Shown here: positions 57,537 through 64,000 of the stretch, piece by piece
Numbering within the stretch: the first letter of the stretch is position 1
Layout of the letters: the number at the start of each line of letters is the position of its first letter
NCBI RefSeq assembly: GCF_019083965.1
Contig: NZ_JAHRCY010000011.1
Coordinates: 186,001 to 250,000 of the forward strand
Source of the DNA: Catellatospora tritici
GTDB lineage: Bacteria; Actinomycetota; Actinomycetes; Mycobacteriales; Micromonosporaceae
Direction of reading: 5' to 3'
DNA: 64,000 nucleotides
Position numbers and translations under genes: made by a program
The notes under the pieces: generated by a model
The model's input: the letters and a program-made list of their open reading frames with translations, nothing else
Databases searched by the model: none
What the model was told of the DNA's origin: nothing

Positions 57537-59249
57537 TTGACTGGGCGTGTGCGCGAGGCGTTGAACGTTCCGGTCGAACTTCCGGTGCTGCCGCGGGCGC
57601 TGCCCGCGCGGGCAGCGTCGTGGGCCGAGCCCACCGACGTGGTGGTGATCGGGTCGGGTATCGCCGGCCTGACCGCCGCGCTGCACCTGCGCGAGGCTGG
57701 CCTGCACGTCACGGTGGTCACCAAGGTCAACATTGACGACGGGTCCACCCGGTGGGCCCAGGGCGGCATCGCGGCCGTGCTCGACCCGCTCGACACCCCG
57801 GCCGCCCACGCCGAGGACACGCTGGTCGCCGGGGTCGGCCTGTGCGACCCGGAGGCCGTCGACGTACTGGTCACCGAGGGCCCGGCCCGGGTGCGCGAGC
57901 TGATCAAGATGGGTGCCGAGTTCGACCGCCACCCCGACGGCTCGCTGATGCTCACCCGCGAGGGCGGCCACCACGCCAACCGGATCATCCACGCGGGCGG
58001 CGACGCGACCGGCGCCGAGGTGCAGCGCGCCCTGCACGCCGCGGTGCGCCGCGACCCCTGGATCCGCCTGGTCGAGCACGCGCTCGTGCTGGACCTGCTG
58101 CGCGACGCCGACGGCCGGGCCTGCGGGGTCACCCTGCACGTGCTCGGCGAGGGCACCGAGGACGGCGTCGGCGCGGTGCTGGCCCGCGCGGTGGTGCTGG
58201 CGACCGGCGGCATGGGCCAGGTCTTCGCCTCCACCACCAACCCGATCGTCTCCACCGGCGACGGCGTGGCTTTGGCGCTGCGCGCGGGCGCGGCCGTGAC
58301 CGACCTGGAGTTCGTGCAGTTCCATCCCACGTCGCTGTTCTTGCCGGGTAACCGCAGCGCGCAGCAGCCGCTGGTCAGCGAGGCGCTGCGGGGCGAGGGG
58401 GCGTACCTGGTCGACGGGGACGGCAAGCGGTTCATGGTCGGGCAGCACGAGCTGGCCGAGCTGGCGCCGCGCGACGTGGTCGCCAAGGGCATCCACCGGC
58501 AGCTGCTGGCGTCGGGCACCGACCACGTCTACCTCGACGCCCGGCACGTGCGCGACGTGACCCACCGCTTCCCGACCATCACCGCGTACTGCCTGGCGGC
58601 CGGGGTGGACCCGGTGCACGACCTGATCCCCGTGGCCCCGGCGGCTCACTTCGCCTCCGGCGGCGTGCGCACCGACCTGCACGGCCGAACCAGCATCCCC
58701 GGCCTGTACGCCTGCGGTGAGGTCGCCTGCACCGGCGTGCACGGCGCCAACCGCCTGGCCTCGAACTCGCTGCTGGAGGGTCTGGTCTTCGCCCGGCGCA
58801 TCGCGGTGGACATCGCCCGCGAGCTGCCGCCGCAGGGCCCGATCGAGCTGGACAAGGTCGCCATGATCGGCGGGCTGCCCGCGGCCGACGCCGTCGCCGA
58901 CACCGCCGAGGCTGTCGTCACCGACACCGCCGCGCGCCGGGCCCGGCTGCAGCGGGCGATGACCCGGGGCGCGGGCGTGCTGCGCAACGCCGAGACGCTG
59001 GCCGGGACGGCCGCGGTGCTGACCGAGGTCGGCGCGCCGCCGCTGCCGGGCCGTACCGCCGGGTGGGAGTTCGCGAACCTGCTGACCGTGGCGTCGGCGC
59101 TGGTCGCCGCGGCGTCGCTGCGCGCCGAGACGCGCGGCTGCCACTGGCGCGAGGATCATCCGGAGGCGAGCGCGGCATGGCGCGGGCACCTGTTCCCGCA
59201 GCCGGACGCCGCGGGTGGTCTCACGGCTAGGTGGGAGGAGATGGCGTGA
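57537..59249 (+). CDS. nadB: L-aspartate oxidase
   Basis: The 570-aa flavoprotein oxidises aspartate to iminoaspartate for quinolinate synthesis. The FAD fold starts at DVVVIGSGIAGL (34-45). STRWAQGGIA, the active-site HREGGH-like TREGGHHANRIIHA, VLATGGMGQVF and GEVACTGVHGANRLASNSLLEG are intact. The TTG at 57537 has GGAGGG 11 nt before it. The GTG at 57549 is an alternative start. The stop overlaps nadC (GTGA). nadA is not in the window. Confidence 0.94.
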   Translation: MTGRVREALNVPVELPVLPRALPARAASWAEPTDVVVIGSGIAGLTAALHLREAGLHVTVVTKVNIDDGSTRWAQGGIAAVLDPLDTPAAHAEDTLVAGVGLCDPEAVDVLVTEGPARVRELIKMGAEFDRHPDGSLMLTREGGHHANRIIHAGGDATGAEVQRALHAAVRRDPWIRLVEHALVLDLLRDADGRACGVTLHVLGEGTEDGVGAVLARAVVLATGGMGQVFASTTNPIVSTGDGVALALRAGAAVTDLEFVQFHPTSLFLPGNRSAQQPLVSEALRGEGAYLVDGDGKRFMVGQHELAELAPRDVVAKGIHRQLLASGTDHVYLDARHVRDVTHRFPTITAYCLAAGVDPVHDLIPVAPAAHFASGGVRTDLHGRTSIPGLYACGEVACTGVHGANRLASNSLLEGLVFARRIAVDIARELPPQGPIELDKVAMIGGLPAADAVADTAEAVVTDTAARRARLQRAMTRGAGVLRNAETLAGTAAVLTEVGAPPLPGRTAGWEFANLLTVASALVAAASLRAETRGCHWREDHPEASAAWRGHLFPQPDAAGGLTARWEEMA

Positions 59250-60127
59250 AAGAGTCGACGCGGATCAGTTTGGACAAGGCGGGCCTGGACCCCGACGAGG
59301 TACGGCGGATCGTCGAGAACGCGCTGCGCGAGGACCTGGGCCCCGACCGCCTGGACGTGACCGGCGTGGCGACGATCCCGGCCGATCAGGTCGACACGGC
59401 CGAGCTGATCGCCCGCGAGGCCGGGGTGGTGGCCGGGCTGGCCGTGGCGGAGCTGGTGTTCGAGCTGGCCGGGCCGGGTGCCGAGGTGACCGTGCAGGCG
59501 ACCGATGGTGACACGGTGGCCCGGGGCGACGTGCTCGCCACGATCACCGGTCCGACGCGGACGCTGCTGGCGGCCGAGCGGACCGCGCTGAACCTGCTGT
59601 GCCGGATGTCGGGCGTGGCCACCCACACCCGCCGCTGGGTCGAGCAGCTCACCGGGACGAAGGCGCTGGTGCTGGACACCCGCAAGACCACCCCGGGGCT
59701 GCGCCCGTTGGAGAAGTACGCCGTGCGCGCCGCGGGCGGCACGAACAAGCGCATGGGTCTCTACGACGTCGCCATGATCAAGGACAACCACAAGCTCGCC
59801 GCGGGCTCCATCACCGCCGCGTACGAGCTGGTCCGCGCGACGTTCCCGGACCTGCTCGTGCAGGTGGAGGTGACCACGCTGGCCGAGGCGAAGGAGGCGG
59901 TCGCCGCGGGCGCGACTTTCCTGCTCTGCGACAACATGTCCCCGGACCTGCTGCGCGAGGTCGTCACCGCGGTCGGCGACCGCGCCGAGCTGGAGGCGAC
60001 CGGCGGCCTCACCCTGGCCGTCGCCGCCGAGTACGCCGCCACCGGGGTCGACTACCTGTCGGTGGGGGCGCTCACCCACTCGTCGCCTATCGTGGACATC
60101 GCCTTGGACCTCCGACCGCGGAAGTGA
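59246..60127 (+). CDS. nadC: Nicotinate-nucleotide pyrophosphorylase (carboxylating)
   Basis: The 293-aa enzyme turns quinolinate and PRPP into nicotinate mononucleotide and CO2. LREDLGPDRLDVTGVA, NLLCRMSGVATHTRRWV, LDTRKTTPGLRPLEKYAV, GGTNKRMGLYD..MIKDNH and LEATGGL are family motifs. The GTG at 59246 overlaps the nadB stop, with GGAGGAG in front. coaX follows after 6 nt, giving one nadB-nadC-coaX transcript. Confidence 0.96.
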   Translation: MKESTRISLDKAGLDPDEVRRIVENALREDLGPDRLDVTGVATIPADQVDTAELIAREAGVVAGLAVAELVFELAGPGAEVTVQATDGDTVARGDVLATITGPTRTLLAAERTALNLLCRMSGVATHTRRWVEQLTGTKALVLDTRKTTPGLRPLEKYAVRAAGGTNKRMGLYDVAMIKDNHKLAAGSITAAYELVRATFPDLLVQVEVTTLAEAKEAVAAGATFLLCDNMSPDLLREVVTAVGDRAELEATGGLTLAVAAEYAATGVDYLSVGALTHSSPIVDIALDLRPRK

Positions 60128-60133
60128 CGGCAC

Positions 60134-60892
60134 GTGCTGCTCTGCATCGACATCGGTAACACCAACACGGTGCTCGCCACCTTCGAGGGCGACAAGATCG
60201 TGCACTCGTGGCGGGTGAAGACCGATGCCCGCAACACCGCCGACGAGCTGGGCCTGATGTTCCGTGGCCTGCTGGCCGGGGACAACGTCGAGATCACCGG
60301 CGTGGCGGCCTGTTCGACCGTCCCGGCGGCGCTGCGCTCACTGCGTACGATGCTCGGCCGCTACTACCCGGGGGTGCCCGCAGTGGTGGTCGAGCCCGGG
60401 GTCAAGACCGGGGTCCAGCTGGCCATCGACAACCCCAAGGAGGTCGGCGCCGACCGTGTGGTCAACACGCTGGCCGCGCACGCCCTCTACGGCGGCCCGG
60501 CGATCGTGGTCGACTTCGGCACCTCCACCAACTTCGACGCCATCAGCGCCCGGGGCGAGTTCCTCGGCGGCGTGCTGGCCCCCGGCATCGAGATCTCGGT
60601 GGAGGCGCTGGCTTCCCGCGCCGCGCAGCTGCGCAAGGTCGAGCTGGTCAAACCGGCCCGGGTGATCGGCAAGAACACGGTCGAGTGCCTGCAGTCGGGC
60701 GTGGTGTTCGGCTTCGCCGGGCAGGTCGACGGCGTGGTCAACCGCATGATCGAGGAGCTGGGTGGGGTGACGGCGGTGATCGGCACCGGCGGGCTGGCGC
60801 CCGTGGTGATCGGCGAGTGCCGCACCATCACCCACCACGAGCCGATGATCACCCTCATCGGCCTGCGCATGGTGTACGAGCGCAACGTCTAA
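60134..60892 (+). CDS. coaX: Type III pantothenate kinase
   Basis: The 252-aa ASKHA-fold kinase phosphorylates pantothenate to start CoA synthesis. The phosphate motif DIGNTNT (6-12), EVGADRVVNTLAA and IVVDFGTSTNFDAI are complete. It links to panC and panD upstream. GTG start. Its TAA shares bases with the TAG of the convergent methyltransferase gene, so the two genes overlap by 4 bp. Confidence 0.95.
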   Translation: MLLCIDIGNTNTVLATFEGDKIVHSWRVKTDARNTADELGLMFRGLLAGDNVEITGVAACSTVPAALRSLRTMLGRYYPGVPAVVVEPGVKTGVQLAIDNPKEVGADRVVNTLAAHALYGGPAIVVDFGTSTNFDAISARGEFLGGVLAPGIEISVEALASRAAQLRKVELVKPARVIGKNTVECLQSGVVFGFAGQVDGVVNRMIEELGGVTAVIGTGGLAPVVIGECRTITHHEPMITLIGLRMVYERNV

Positions 60893-61635
60893 CGCCGCCG
60901 CAGGCGGTAGGCGACCGTCGTGTACGGCAGCTCGAAGCTGTCGCGTCCGGCCAGGTCCGGATGGGTGGCGCAGAGCGTGCGCACCTGGTCCAGGATCTGC
61001 CGCTGCTCCTCGGGCGCGGCGGTCAGGTACCACGACCGCGACTGGACCAGGTCCAGCAGCCCCGCTGCCGTCTGCCGCACGCTGTGCGGGAACTCGGCCA
61101 CCTCGGCCTGCTCGAACAGCGAGCTGGGCCGCAGCGTGTCCAGGCCCGCCAGGTGCTGCCGGGCGGGCGTGATGATCTCTTCCAGGCGGCGAGTCCAGTC
61201 CAGGCTGAGGTCGCGGTTGTTCCACATGGGCGCCAGCACGCCGCCGGGTCGCAGCACCCGCGCGATCTCCGTGTCCGCCGCGACGGGGTCGAACCAGTGG
61301 AAGGCCGTGCCGACCACCACGGCGTCGGCGCTGCCGTCGGCCAGCGGGATCGCCTCGGCCGACCCGGCCAGGCAGTCGACGCCGGGGGTGGTCCGGGTGA
61401 GCTGGGCTCGCATCTCGGGGTCGGGTTCCACCGCCACCACGTCGTGACCGGCGGCGAGCACCACCCGGGTGAGCTGGCCGGTGCCTGCGGCCAGGTCCAC
61501 CACGCGCAGCGGCGCCTTTCCGGGGACGGAGTCGAGGGCCCAGTCCAGCGCCTCGAGCGGGTAGGTGGGGCGGGCGCCCGCATAGGTCTGGGCGGCCGCT
61601 CCGAACGAAAGGCGATGCTGTTCGAGTCGCGTCAT
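60889..61635 (-). CDS. Class I SAM-dependent methyltransferase
   Basis: The 248-aa protein has motif I VVDLAAGTGQLTRVVL, an acidic residue after strand 2 (VVAVEPDPEM) and the GTAFHWFDPVAADTEIARVLRPGGVLAPMWNNRD stretch of UbiE/Methyltransf_11-type enzymes. The start FGAAAQTYAGARPTYP matches small-molecule methyltransferases. The substrate is unknown. It is convergent with coaX and borders the gene-free stretch upstream of lsr2. Confidence 0.85.
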   Translation of the reverse strand: MTRLEQHRLSFGAAAQTYAGARPTYPLEALDWALDSVPGKAPLRVVDLAAGTGQLTRVVLAAGHDVVAVEPDPEMRAQLTRTTPGVDCLAGSAEAIPLADGSADAVVVGTAFHWFDPVAADTEIARVLRPGGVLAPMWNNRDLSLDWTRRLEEIITPARQHLAGLDTLRPSSLFEQAEVAEFPHSVRQTAAGLLDLVQSRSWYLTAAPEEQRQILDQVRTLCATHPDLAGRDSFELPYTTVAYRLRRR

Positions 61636-62383
61636 GTCGTACCCCCGATTTCAAGCGATCTTGGTCGCACACTGTAGCGTCTCGCCGCGTGATGCGCCGA
61701 TACGGGGCGGCGGCGATAGGCGGCGGATCGCAGCGCACAGCGATTGCGCGACTGCCCCCGGTAGCGCGAATCCAGCGGCCCGAATCGTGCCCGGAAGCCC
61801 ACGAGCCGCCGGCTCGCCCGTGGCGCCACTCAGGGGCCGCCCAAACGCGCGGCTGGTGCCGACTCCGGCCGCCCCGTTCCCGTGCGGTACGGGGTGGTGC
61901 CCACGACACCGCGGCCATTGCCGACGGTCGCGGAATTAGGCCCGATCGCGCCCTTTGAAGGTGGTCCGGGGTCGGCGTGGTCTGGTCGCCGACCGGCCGG
62001 TGGCACCGCCCACTGTTTTGCTCACCCGCCGTCACGACTCAATTGCCGGGGGCGATCCGAGGCGATGTTTGAACCCGTGCGGTGTCCTGGAATCTGGTCG
62101 TCGGCGGGTCGGTGCCGGGTACGACCGTGGTTACCGGCGATGCTCCGTCGGAGCGTTCCCAATTGACAGGGCATTCTATTTCCCCTCGTCAGGGGCGCGG
62201 ACCTTCGATTTTGCTCGGCGGGTGGCCTAGGATGACATGTAACGCATTTCGCGGGACGCGCAATAATGGCGACGCAGAATTGATCGGCGCGCGATGTGCA
62301 AGCTATCCTGTCGGCGTTCCCGTAGTTGAATTCGGCGCCTCGACTGACGGGGAGGCCAGGGGCGGCGAGAAAGGAAGTAAGGC
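61636..62383. other. 748-bp gene-free region upstream of lsr2
   Basis: No open frame has a ribosome site or recognisable product. From about 62160 the DNA becomes relatively AT-rich (short A/T tracts such as TTCTATTT and GTAACGCATTT), which would suit binding by Lsr2. The left half is GC-rich without clear repeats. A promoter for lsr2 is near the right end. Confidence 0.5.
62280..62309 (+). promoter_or_regulatory. Predicted lsr2 promoter
   Basis: TTGATC (62280-62285), an 18-nt spacer and TATCCT (62304-62309) lie about 75 nt before the lsr2 ATG. Confidence 0.5.
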
Positions 62384-62734
62384 ATGGCCAGGCGCGAGAT
62401 TGTGGTGCTGGCGGACGACCTCGATGGTTCCGAGGGCGACGTCCGCAGCGTGAAGTTCGGGTTCGAAGGAAACAGCTACGAGATCGACCTGGGCCCGTCG
62501 AACCACGACAAGCTGGCGCTGGCGCTGGCGCCGTTCGTGGCCGCCGCGCGCAAGGAGTCGAGCCGCCGGGGTCCGGCGGTCGCGGCGAAGGCGAAGGCAC
62601 CGACCGCTGCCGAGCAGCGCGCCTTCAACCAGCGCGTGCGCGAGTGGGCCAAGGGTCAGGGTGAAGAGGTCAACGACCGGGGCCGCGTGCCGGCGAAGCT
62701 GATCGAGAAGTACTTCGCGGCGGGCCTGCGCTGA
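62384..62734 (+). CDS. lsr2: Nucleoid-associated protein Lsr2
   Basis: The 116-aa protein bridges AT-rich DNA and silences foreign genes, as H-NS does. The N-terminal dimer domain (IVVLADDLDGSEGDV..VKFGFEGNSYEIDL) and the C-terminal DNA-binding domain (IREWAKGQG-like VREWAKGQGEEVNDRGRVPAKLIEKY) with the AT-hook-like RGR are both present. AAGGAAG precedes the ATG. It lies before clpC as in M. tuberculosis. It probably acts on the lower-GC segments in this window. Confidence 0.96.
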   Translation: MARREIVVLADDLDGSEGDVRSVKFGFEGNSYEIDLGPSNHDKLALALAPFVAAARKESSRRGPAVAAKAKAPTAAEQRAFNQRVREWAKGQGEEVNDRGRVPAKLIEKYFAAGLR

Positions 62735-62786
62735 TCTCATCCGGTGCGGACCCGGGCCGGGGTCACGTGCCGTCCGTAACTGCCAG

Positions 62787-62832
62787 AGCGGTACACGTGG
62801 AAGGTTCTGACGACCTTTCGTGTTGTACCGCT
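62787..62832 (+). terminator. Long hairpin after lsr2
   Basis: AGCGGTAC (62787-62794) pairs with GTACCGCT (62825-62832). Inside, ACACG/CGTGT-like and AAGGT/ACCTT segments extend the stem. It lies 52 nt after the stop and is followed by TTGTG. Confidence 0.55.
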
Positions 62833-62967
62833 TTGTGCTGTCCGCCCCCGGCTCGGGTGGCCGCGGGCTCCGGCAGCGATCCGGATATTTCGCTGTGCGC
62901 GTAGCGCCCGTGGATGCGGAACAGCGCCGGGGCGGGCATGGTTGGCTCAGATGTCTTCCCCAACGGC

Positions 62968-62997
62968 GATATAGCGGGCAGTTTGCCCGCGAATATC
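62968..62997. promoter_or_regulatory. Inverted repeat upstream of clpC
   Basis: GATAT-A-GCGGGCA, a GTT loop, then TGCCCGC-GA-ATATC. The 12 paired positions with AT-rich ends look like a regulator site. It does not fit the ClgR or HAIR consensus. Confidence 0.4.
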
Positions 62998-63065
62998 CGA
63001 ATTTCGACCGACGGTGAGCGACGTTACGGTTACCCAACGGTGACCCGACGACCGTTTTCGGTGGG

Positions 63066-63094
63066 CCGACACCGTCGGGGTCTGGCGTTAGAGT
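63066..63094 (+). promoter_or_regulatory. Predicted clpC promoter
   Basis: CCGACA (63066-63071), a 17-nt spacer and TAGAGT (63089-63094), about 70 nt before the ATG. The -10 is good and the -35 is weak. Confidence 0.4.
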
Positions 63095-63166
63095 GAGTGA
63101 AACAGCTTCGCCGCCCCGCACCTCCAGGTGGAGGTCGAGGAACTGAGGCGTAGGTGAGGAGCGGGA

Positions 63167-64000
63167 ATGTTCGAGCGGTTCACCGACCGGGCGCGTCGGG
63201 TGGTCGTCCTGGCCCAAGAAGAGGCCCGGATGCTCAACCACAACTACATCGGCACGGAGCACATCCTGCTCGGCCTCATCCACGAGGGTGAGGGCGTCGC
63301 GGCGAAGGCGCTGGAGAGTCTCGGCATCTCGCTCGAAGGTGTGCGCCAGCAGGTAGAGGAGATCATCGGCCAGGGCCAGCAGGCGCCGAGCGGGCACATC
63401 CCGTTCACGCCGCGGGCCAAGAAGGTGCTGGAGCTGTCGCTGCGTGAGGCGCTGCAGCTCGGCCACAACTACATCGGCACCGAGCACATCCTGCTCGGCC
63501 TCATCCGCGAGGGTGAGGGTGTCGCCGCCCAGGTGCTGGTGAAGCTCGGCGCCGACCTCAACCGCGTGCGCCAGCAGGTGATCCAGCTGCTCTCGGGCTA
63601 CCAGGGCGGCAAGGAGCCGGCTGCCGCGGGCACCGCCACCGGCGAGGCGGCCCCGTCCACCAGCCTGGTGCTGGACCAGTTCGGTCGCAACCTGACCCAG
63701 TCGGCACGGGAGGGCAAGCTCGACCCCGTGATCGGCCGGGAGAAGGAGATCGAGCGGGTCATGCAGGTGCTGTCCCGCCGCACCAAGAACAACCCGGTGC
63801 TGATCGGCGAGCCCGGCGTCGGCAAGACGACCGTCGTCGAGGGCCTGGCCCAGAAGATCGTCAAGGGCGAGGTGCCGGAGACGCTGAAGGACAAGCAGCT
63901 GTACACGCTTGACCTCGGCGCCCTGGTGGCCGGTTCGCGCTACCGCGGTGACTTCGAGGAGCGTCTGAAGAAGGTGCTCAAGGAGATCCGCACCCGCGGC
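63167..64000 (+). CDS. clpC: ATP-dependent Clp protease ATP-binding subunit ClpC, 3'-partial
   Basis: The first 278 residues of this Hsp100 unfoldase are seen; it runs off the right edge. Two Clp-N repeats (each with HNYIGTEHILLGLI) are followed by a linker and the first AAA domain with Walker A GEPGVGKTTVV and GSRYRGDFEERLKK. ClpC feeds substrates to ClpP1P2 in the cytosol. GAGGAG precedes the ATG. No ClgR box is seen upstream here, although one lies before ftsH. Confidence 0.97.
   Translation, partial: MFERFTDRARRVVVLAQEEARMLNHNYIGTEHILLGLIHEGEGVAAKALESLGISLEGVRQQVEEIIGQGQQAPSGHIPFTPRAKKVLELSLREALQLGHNYIGTEHILLGLIREGEGVAAQVLVKLGADLNRVRQQVIQLLSGYQGGKEPAAAGTATGEAAPSTSLVLDQFGRNLTQSAREGKLDPVIGREKEIERVMQVLSRRTKNNPVLIGEPGVGKTTVVEGLAQKIVKGEVPETLKDKQLYTLDLGALVAGSRYRGDFEERLKKVLKEIRTRG

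Larger units (their letters stand above)
62735..63166. other. 432-bp control region between lsr2 and clpC
   Basis: It holds the lsr2 terminator hairpin, a second inverted repeat with AT-rich ends and a probable clpC promoter. No gene is seen. Confidence 0.5.

Noticed and set aside
62163..62168. TTGACA upstream of lsr2 as a promoter -35
   Set aside because: No -10 at 16-19 nt downstream; the TTGATC/TATCCT pair at 62280-62309 is better.
62889..62906. CGCT...AGCG upstream of clpC as a ClgR site
   Set aside because: The half-sites are 8 bp apart instead of 3, so it does not fit the consensus.
1..64000. CRISPR arrays, tRNA or rRNA genes, insertion sequences
   Set aside because: No regularly spaced repeats with unique spacers, no cloverleaf with a conserved T-loop, and no transposase-like product were seen on either strand.

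Overview
The window is chromosomal DNA of a high-GC actinobacterium. Codon use is strongly GC-biased and GTG and TTG starts are common. Gene order matches two conserved actinobacterial blocks: crp - nth - tlpA - NUDIX - marP, and ppa - dacB - DUF2342 protease/tilS - hpt - ftsH - folE ... folP/folB/folK - DUF3180 - DUF2520 - panC - panD - nadB - nadC - coaX - lsr2 - clpC. A type VII secretion (ESX) core, a chaplin-type protein and GGAAGGGCCC-type palindromes suggest Micromonosporaceae (Actinoplanes/Catellatospora/Micromonospora-like). That placement is inference.

Layout. 1-3.2 kb: end of a divergent acyl-CoA carboxylase carboxyltransferase, overlapping a biotin carboxylase/BCCP alpha subunit. 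3.2-5.1 kb: repeat-rich spacer and a three-domain chaplin-like surface protein. 5.1-10.6 kb: crp, a CapA-like protein, then the overlapping chain nth-tlpA-sORF-NUDIX, then marP. 10.8-17.7 kb: ESX core (mycP and eccD on one strand, a fused three-ATPase eccC on the other). 17.8-22.4 kb: ppa, dacB (with four DnaA boxes inside its coding sequence), tilS and a zincin. 22.5-29.2 kb: accessory insert with a gamma-glutamyltransferase-like protein, a 1,094-aa subtilase, a lower-GC orphan TIR protein and a GlxA/AraC-type regulator. 29.4-33.0 kb: a 40-aa membrane peptide, hpt, ftsH (with a ClgR-type box upstream) and folE.

33.0-45.5 kb is the most unusual part. It holds an FtsK/EccC-like ATPase coupled to a coiled-coil membrane protein, three small unknowns, and then a tightly overlapping seven-gene operon on the minus strand that looks like a type IV secretion system: VirB2-like and VirB3/PrgI-like proteins, a VirB4 ATPase, a VirB6/TrbL-like protein, a VirB8-like protein, a lytic transglycosylase-M23 peptidase and an unknown. 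No relaxase, integrase or VirD4 is visible. The block sits inside the folate cluster. folP and folB lie beyond it, inverted relative to folE and folK.

45.5-64 kb: folB, folP, folK, DUF3180, a solitary permease-like protein, a charged coiled-coil protein, a NuoD paralogue next to a MidA/NDUFAF7-type methyltransferase, DUF2520-panC-panD (pantothenate), two paralogous lipoproteins, nadB-nadC-coaX (NAD and CoA), a methyltransferase, a 748-bp gene-free stretch, lsr2 and the 5' part of clpC. No tRNA, rRNA, CRISPR array, transposase or integrase was seen. Many genes have a TANNNT -10 box 5-9 nt before the start codon and no Shine-Dalgarno sequence, which suggests widespread leaderless transcripts.
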